Assembly (NCBI GenBank): GCA_020026395.1
Contig: JAHHQM010000001.1
Coordinates: 248,001 to 312,000, forward strand
Reading direction: 5' to 3'
Length of the DNA: 64,000 bases
Source of the DNA: Alistipes sp.
GTDB taxonomy: Bacteria; Bacteroidota; Bacteroidia; Bacteroidales; Rikenellaceae
The position numbers were made by a program, and so were the translations under genes. Shown here in pieces: positions 61,301 to 64,000 of this stretch (position 1 is its first letter; the number at the start of each line of letters is the position of its first letter). A model generated the notes under the pieces. That model saw only the letters and a list, made by a program, of their open reading frames with translations. It did no database searches and was not told where the DNA came from.

Positions 61301-61388
61301 CGTGCCGTTCGAATCGATTGCCGACGGTGTGGAGCGTGACCGCCTGATGCGCGATGTCATGCGGTTGTTGGATCCCGAAAAGAAATAA
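58362..61388 (+). CDS. Amidase_3-like protein with inserted golvesin domain, FN3 and C-terminal domain
   Basis: 1008 residues with a signal peptide (...SDMVRA|A). Homologues are often named xanthan lyase, but the visible motifs are those of a zinc N-acetylmuramoyl-L-alanine amidase fold. IALWQSHGRYFD has the first His (about 170), LWETCEDL the Glu (about 190), IDMAFAFHSDAGV the second His (about 485), and APTMLLELLSHQN the catalytic-type Glu (about 568). A golvesin-like beta domain (about 255-375, WSVDFPEKGEYAVYVSYA...) is inserted between the first and second halves. A FN3 domain (about 618-706) and an alpha/beta C-terminal domain (about 710-1005, ending in GGRSFVLAVPFESIADG) follow. It probably cuts peptidoglycan or a related polymer outside the cytosol. 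Coupled to the symporter (five bases); yqeY follows after 21 bases. Confidence 0.8.
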   Translation: MKIKIFLGLFLLLASDMVRAAAPRVSTRQRIEIAQMLTRIGQREVYKMKVKVKSISASKKQVTIYTSIDMSYYPFREDNTRAIYDSVRSVLGPNFRKASIRIITDRHEISELIPLAFRTQKTAVKSKKKNKNEPILFTNPSERPLIKRLSSISQPELGLSGRHIALWQSHGRYFDQVRNKWRWQRSCLWETCEDLYTQSYVLPYLVPMLENAGACVLLPRERDTQLHEMIADNDQSDSYKEQGIWQNGDAGFAHRYEIYRTGDNPFRHGTTRKTVSVRSDAQNVASWSVDFPEKGEYAVYVSYATTPESADDAHYTVHHAGGESRFEVNQTMGGGTWIYLGKFPFDEGRHEVVTLSNQSREAGRIVSADAVKVGGGYGNIVRVTNPSLYHEAKEFDLKHGSKDPETQLEFLEETSGYPRFCEGARYWLQWAGFGEEVYAPKEHLDDYKEDYMSRACWVNALMGGSRRAPEIEGKRIPIDMAFAFHSDAGVRDGDEIVGTLGIFYTRENQGRFEGGADRYRSRDLTDIVQTQIVEDIRRAYEPDWMRRGLWNRAYYEARIPSAPTMLLELLSHQNFADMRYGHDPRFKFFVSRAVYKGILRFLSSQYQTEYVVQPLPVEAFSTELTSDNGVRLSWAPVLDSLEATAAPDAYIVYTRKGEGGFDNGQRVDATSLVVNQEPGVVYSYKVTAVNRGGESFPSETLAAYIAPQSRGEVLIINGFDRISAPYSARCDSLAGFHRGGDEGVPDRYDINFVGEQCIFDLSMARCENDSKALGACHTDRETDVIAGNSFDYPALHGESLRKLGYSFVSTSRKALEEGTASIADYKIVDLILGKQLSHLAGRGLKGYEFKTIPEEMQGQLRRYVANGGALFVSGCYLAKDLFEAPEATDADRAFAEEVLHIRFDQTYQPHSNRLRVTSNLRAFSRGDYHFNTDATREHYGVRNPDAIRPAGDASVVLRYSDSGLAAGVASTEGGRSFVLAVPFESIADGVERDRLMRDVMRLLDPEKK

Positions 61389-61409
61389 ACATTCAAAAAA
61401 TTGATTGAT

Positions 61410-61859
61410 ATGTCACTGGAAAAAGAGATTTCGAAGAGCATCATGGAAGCCATGAAGGCAAAGGATGCCGTGCGTTTGAGTGCATTGCGCAATGCAAAAA
61501 AATACATCATCGAGGCCAAGACGGCCGTTCACGGAATGGACGAACTGCCCGATGCCGATGTGCTGAAGATCTTAACGAAGCTGGCCAAACAAGGTATTGA
61601 TTCGGCTGCGATCTACACGGAGCAGAATCGTCAGGATCTGGCCGACGAGGAGTTGGCACAGGTGGCCGTATTCAAGGAGTATCTGCCCAAACAACTCTCG
61701 GACGAGGAGCTGACCGAAGAGATCCGCAAGATCATCGCCGAGTGTGGTGCAACTTCGATGAAAGAGATGGGTAAGGTGATGGGTATTGCCTCGAAGAGCC
61801 TTGCAGGCCGTGCCGAGGGTCGTGCCATTTCGGAAAAGGTGAAGGCATTGCTGTCGTAA
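61410..61859 (+). CDS. yqeY: GatB/YqeY domain protein
   Basis: 149 residues, normal YqeY length, starting at the ATG at 61410. The all-alpha YqeY domain has SALRNAKKYIIEAK, a helical middle (YTEQNRQDLADEELAQVAVFKEYLPKQLSDEELTEEI) and the conserved C-terminal GKVMGIASKSLAGRAEGRAISEKVKALL. It resembles the tail domain of GatB that touches tRNA. The function of the free protein is unknown; a tRNA-linked role is inferred. It lies 21 bases after the amidase-like gene and ends at a strong terminator. Confidence 0.92.
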   Translation: MSLEKEISKSIMEAMKAKDAVRLSALRNAKKYIIEAKTAVHGMDELPDADVLKILTKLAKQGIDSAAIYTEQNRQDLADEELAQVAVFKEYLPKQLSDEELTEEIRKIIAECGATSMKEMGKVMGIASKSLAGRAEGRAISEKVKALLS

Positions 61860-61879
61860 GCCGATCCTTAAAGGATACG

Positions 61880-61916
61880 AAATGCCCTCCGAAACGTGTT
61901 TTTCGGAGGGCATTTT
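61880..61916. terminator. Two-way terminator (yqeY / HAD gene)
   Basis: A perfect 15-base stem AAATGCCCTCCGAAA / TTTCGGAGGGCATTT with a six-base loop. Confidence 0.9.
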
Positions 61917-61923
61917 ATGTTTG

Positions 61924-62583
61924 TTAGAGGATTTGATCCAATGAGGAGGTCATATCGCGGTAGTTGTCGATGATGCGGTCGGCGTAACCCAACGCTTCGA
62001 TCTCTCCGCGCGAGATGGTCGTCGTTAGAGCCACCACATAACCCGCACCTGCACGGTGGGCTGCCGTGATGCCCGACTTGGCATCCTCGAAAATCATGCA
62101 CTCCTCGGGTTTGAGGCCGAGGGCACGGGCGGCGGTGAGGTAGATTTCGGGATCGGGTTTGCAGTGCGTTACCGTATCGCCGCAGGTGATCGATTCGAAG
62201 AAGGAGGTGATGCCGCATTTCTCCAGCACGAAATCGACGTTGGCACGGCAGGCCGACGAGCCGACCGAGCAACGGATGTCTCTTCGGCGGAGCTCCTCCA
62301 AAAGGGCAACCAACCCTTCGACGGGACGGCAGTCGGGAGCGTAGAGTTCGCGGTAGAGGGCTTCTTTCTCGTCACCCAGAGATTTCATGCCGCGCGAGCG
62401 GATGATCTCCTCGGGCATGATCAGACGCATGATGTCGTCGTTGCCCATGCCGAATGCCGAGCTGAGTTTTTTGCGCCAATTGCGGACGCCGTAGCGGTTA
62501 CAAAAGATCTCAAAGGCACGGATGTGGGCTTCGGTGTTGTTCACCAGCGTGCCATCCATGTCGAATATTGCTGCTTTTATCAT
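61924..62583 (-). CDS. HAD-superfamily hydrolase, beta-phosphoglucomutase-like
   Basis: 219 residues from MIKAAIFDMDGTLV. Motif I is DMDGT with nucleophile Asp8 and acid/base Asp10, motif II Ser in CSVGSS, motif III Lys in HCKPDPEIY, and motif IV EDAKSG. The helical cap in residues 15-85 is of the subfamily IA, PGMB/phosphatase type. It hydrolyses or isomerises a sugar phosphate; substrate unknown. The start at 62583 is favoured because the promoter box (62605-62612) overlaps the alternative ATG at 62607. Confidence 0.92.
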   Translation of the reverse strand: MIKAAIFDMDGTLVNNTEAHIRAFEIFCNRYGVRNWRKKLSSAFGMGNDDIMRLIMPEEIIRSRGMKSLGDEKEALYRELYAPDCRPVEGLVALLEELRRRDIRCSVGSSACRANVDFVLEKCGITSFFESITCGDTVTHCKPDPEIYLTAARALGLKPEECMIFEDAKSGITAAHRAGAGYVVALTTTISRGEIEALGYADRIIDNYRDMTSSLDQIL

Positions 62584-62604
62584 TGTCGGAATTTTTCTCG
62601 GGTG

Positions 62605-62612
62605 CAAAGATA
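62605..62612 (-). promoter_or_regulatory. -7 box TATCTTTG of HAD gene
   Basis: Minus strand TATCTTTG, 21 bases before the ATG at 62583. It begins one base after the upstream gene's stop codon. Confidence 0.65.
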
Positions 62613-62613
62613 C

Positions 62614-64000
62614 TTAAAAAGTCAGATTAAGGCTTACATTCACGGCGAAGTTTTGCACCTTTTGTCCCGGTTTCGATTCGCGGTGGGTCAGTCGCCAGAT
62701 GCAATCGACACGCACCAGTCGCAGGATGTTTTCGATGCCGACACCCATCTCGACGTAGGGTTTGTCGACGGACGACATGCCGACGGGGAAGAGCAGCGGG
62801 GCTTGCGTGGTGGGCAGTGCTCCGTTGTTGCGGCGGGAGAGTTCGCCCCACACGCCCTTGCAAATGAAGATTTCGCGCCATTTGAGGCGTTTCATCAGCG
62901 GAATACGTCCCAGGAGCCAGCCGTTGAAGTGGTGCTCGTAGAAGAACGAAACCCACGCATCGGAGGCAAATTCGTAGAAGTTCATGCACGAGAAAGCGTT
63001 GGCATCGTAGAAGTAGGTGCCGTTACCTTCGTGCAGTTTGAGCAATTGGTAGGGTACTCGGCCGAAAATCTTACCGCCCTGAATGGTGATGACCGAATGG
63101 CCGATGGGCGGAATTTTGGGGGTGTAGCGGATGCCGCCTTCCACACGGCAATATTCCGAACCGCCGTGCAGCAGATCCTTCAATCCCGTCGAGACATCGA
63201 ACGAAAGTACCGGATATTTCGTGCCCAGATAGTTCTTGTCGAAATGCATGCGGTAGATCTTCTCGTTGTGTGAAAAACGCATTCCGAAGTGTAGCTCGCT
63301 GTCGGAGATGTAGTTGCGGATGCGCCCGTCGGGAGCGATCATCGGCACATACTTGTTAGAGTAGATGCGGCGGAGTTTTATGCCGAGGTAGTTGCTGAAT
63401 CCGTGCAGCCATTCGTGTTCGTAGGCCGCCTCGAACGAATTGACCATCGACATGCGCTGACGACCGCCACGCGAGAAAATCGAACTCAGGATATTGTTGT
63501 TGGTCAGCGCGTTGCGACCTGCGCCGAGCTGTACGACATCGTGCGAAGCCTCCAGCGTGAGTTTGCGTGTCAGACTGCGTCGGAACATCAGTTCGATCGA
63601 ACCGCCGCCCTTGATGTCTTCGTCTTTCGTGCCGTAGGCCATGTAGGTCATCAGACGGATCTTCTTGCTCACGTTCGACGTGGTACGTGCTCCCAACTGC
63701 ATGCGGAATCCCTCCAATTTGTTGAAGCTGGCCATCTTGTAGTAAGGGCCGATACCGATGTAATCCGTGTTCCAATAACCCGTCAGGATGGTGTTGATGA
63801 TCGTGTAGATGTTGCGGTAGAGGGGAGCCTGCTGGATCGAATCGACCATCGAGTAGATGTTTTTCTCCTTGGTCGAAAGCTCGTAGGGGCGGATCTTGTT
63901 CCAATAGGTCGAATCCTTTTTGCCCGCCTCTTCGTCGGCCATCACCACATCGTTATCCATCGAGAAAACATGCTTGGGAATGGGGCAGTCCAGCTCGATC
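62614..64000 (-). CDS. DUF5686-like outer-membrane protein, C-terminal part
   Basis: The frame is open to the right edge, so only the C-terminal 461 or so residues are seen. Strands of alternating polar/aromatic residues with long loops and a final VNVSLNLTF indicate a beta-barrel. WNKIRPYELSTKEKNIYSMVDSIQQAP followed by YKMASFNKLEGFRMQLGARTT and YGIGIE/VEMGVGIENIL-type strands are typical of the DUF5686 barrel, which usually carries an N-terminal carboxypeptidase-regulatory-like domain (outside the window). The role is unknown. The final strands are full length, so the 3' end is intact. Confidence 0.7.
   Translation of the reverse strand, partial: IELDCPIPKHVFSMDNDVVMADEEAGKKDSTYWNKIRPYELSTKEKNIYSMVDSIQQAPLYRNIYTIINTILTGYWNTDYIGIGPYYKMASFNKLEGFRMQLGARTTSNVSKKIRLMTYMAYGTKDEDIKGGGSIELMFRRSLTRKLTLEASHDVVQLGAGRNALTNNNILSSIFSRGGRQRMSMVNSFEAAYEHEWLHGFSNYLGIKLRRIYSNKYVPMIAPDGRIRNYISDSELHFGMRFSHNEKIYRMHFDKNYLGTKYPVLSFDVSTGLKDLLHGGSEYCRVEGGIRYTPKIPPIGHSVITIQGGKIFGRVPYQLLKLHEGNGTYFYDANAFSCMNFYEFASDAWVSFFYEHHFNGWLLGRIPLMKRLKWREIFICKGVWGELSRRNNGALPTTQAPLLFPVGMSSVDKPYVEMGVGIENILRLVRVDCIWRLTHRESKPGQKVQNFAVNVSLNLTF

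Overview
The window looks like chromosomal DNA of a gut-type Bacteroidales. The evidence is the Bacteroidetes promoter signature (TAnnTTTG, sometimes with a TTG about 20 bases upstream) in front of most transcription units. The gene content agrees: a FeoA-FeoB fusion, an Hc1-like histone, GLPGLI, DUF4251, DUF4250, PorV-like and BACON proteins, and SusC-like outer-membrane receptors. The fairly GC-rich coding DNA and the gene set would fit Alistipes (Rikenellaceae). That genus assignment is inference, not something the sequence proves.

Layout: 1-201 is the cut 5' end of a YidE/AspT-like transporter. 322-3004 is the ferrous iron operon (feoAB fusion plus a Cys-rich FeoB partner). 3413-7156 holds a DNA-binding histone-like gene and an envelope operon (thioredoxin-like, BamA-like barrel, phosphoethanolamine transferase). 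7422-13063 carries scattered housekeeping genes (LMW phosphatase, PorV-like, fabG, rhodanese lipoprotein, ybaK, glyA). 13255-20384 holds uvrA, a DUF4251 gene, ispF and a large GH2 beta-galactosidase. 20499-23835 has a DUF4405 membrane protein and a His-rich small protein followed by a TonB-dependent receptor (probable metal uptake). 23914-31524 has DUF4250, ferredoxin-nitroreductase, exoA, ugd, a TlpA-like lipoprotein, the mtnN-luxS pair and adenine deaminase.

31680-39862 is the most unusual part. It is an A+T-richer block of three large lipoproteins on the minus strand. Their cysteines are followed by acidic residues, as in Bacteroides surface-export signals. Two of them are built from repeated modules: an EF-hand loop, then leucine-rich repeats, then a cap. 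The block is probably one transcript from a promoter at about 39959-39989. Just upstream of that promoter lies a perfect array of twelve TTATTTG heptamers. A length-variable switch is a reasonable hypothesis.

40262-44759 has an aldose epimerase and a TonB/GLPGLI pair. 44901-44973 is tRNA-Lys(CTT), followed by truA. 46076-53812 is a compact seven-gene operon (dapB, lepB, a YigZ-like gene, a second uvrA, an M16 peptidase, an O-methyltransferase and a MazG-like gene), followed by obg, dus and mgsA. 56884-61859 has a sodium/solute symporter, an amidase-like protein with a golvesin domain inserted in its catalytic domain, and yqeY. The window ends with a HAD phosphatase and the cut gene for a DUF5686-type outer-membrane protein.
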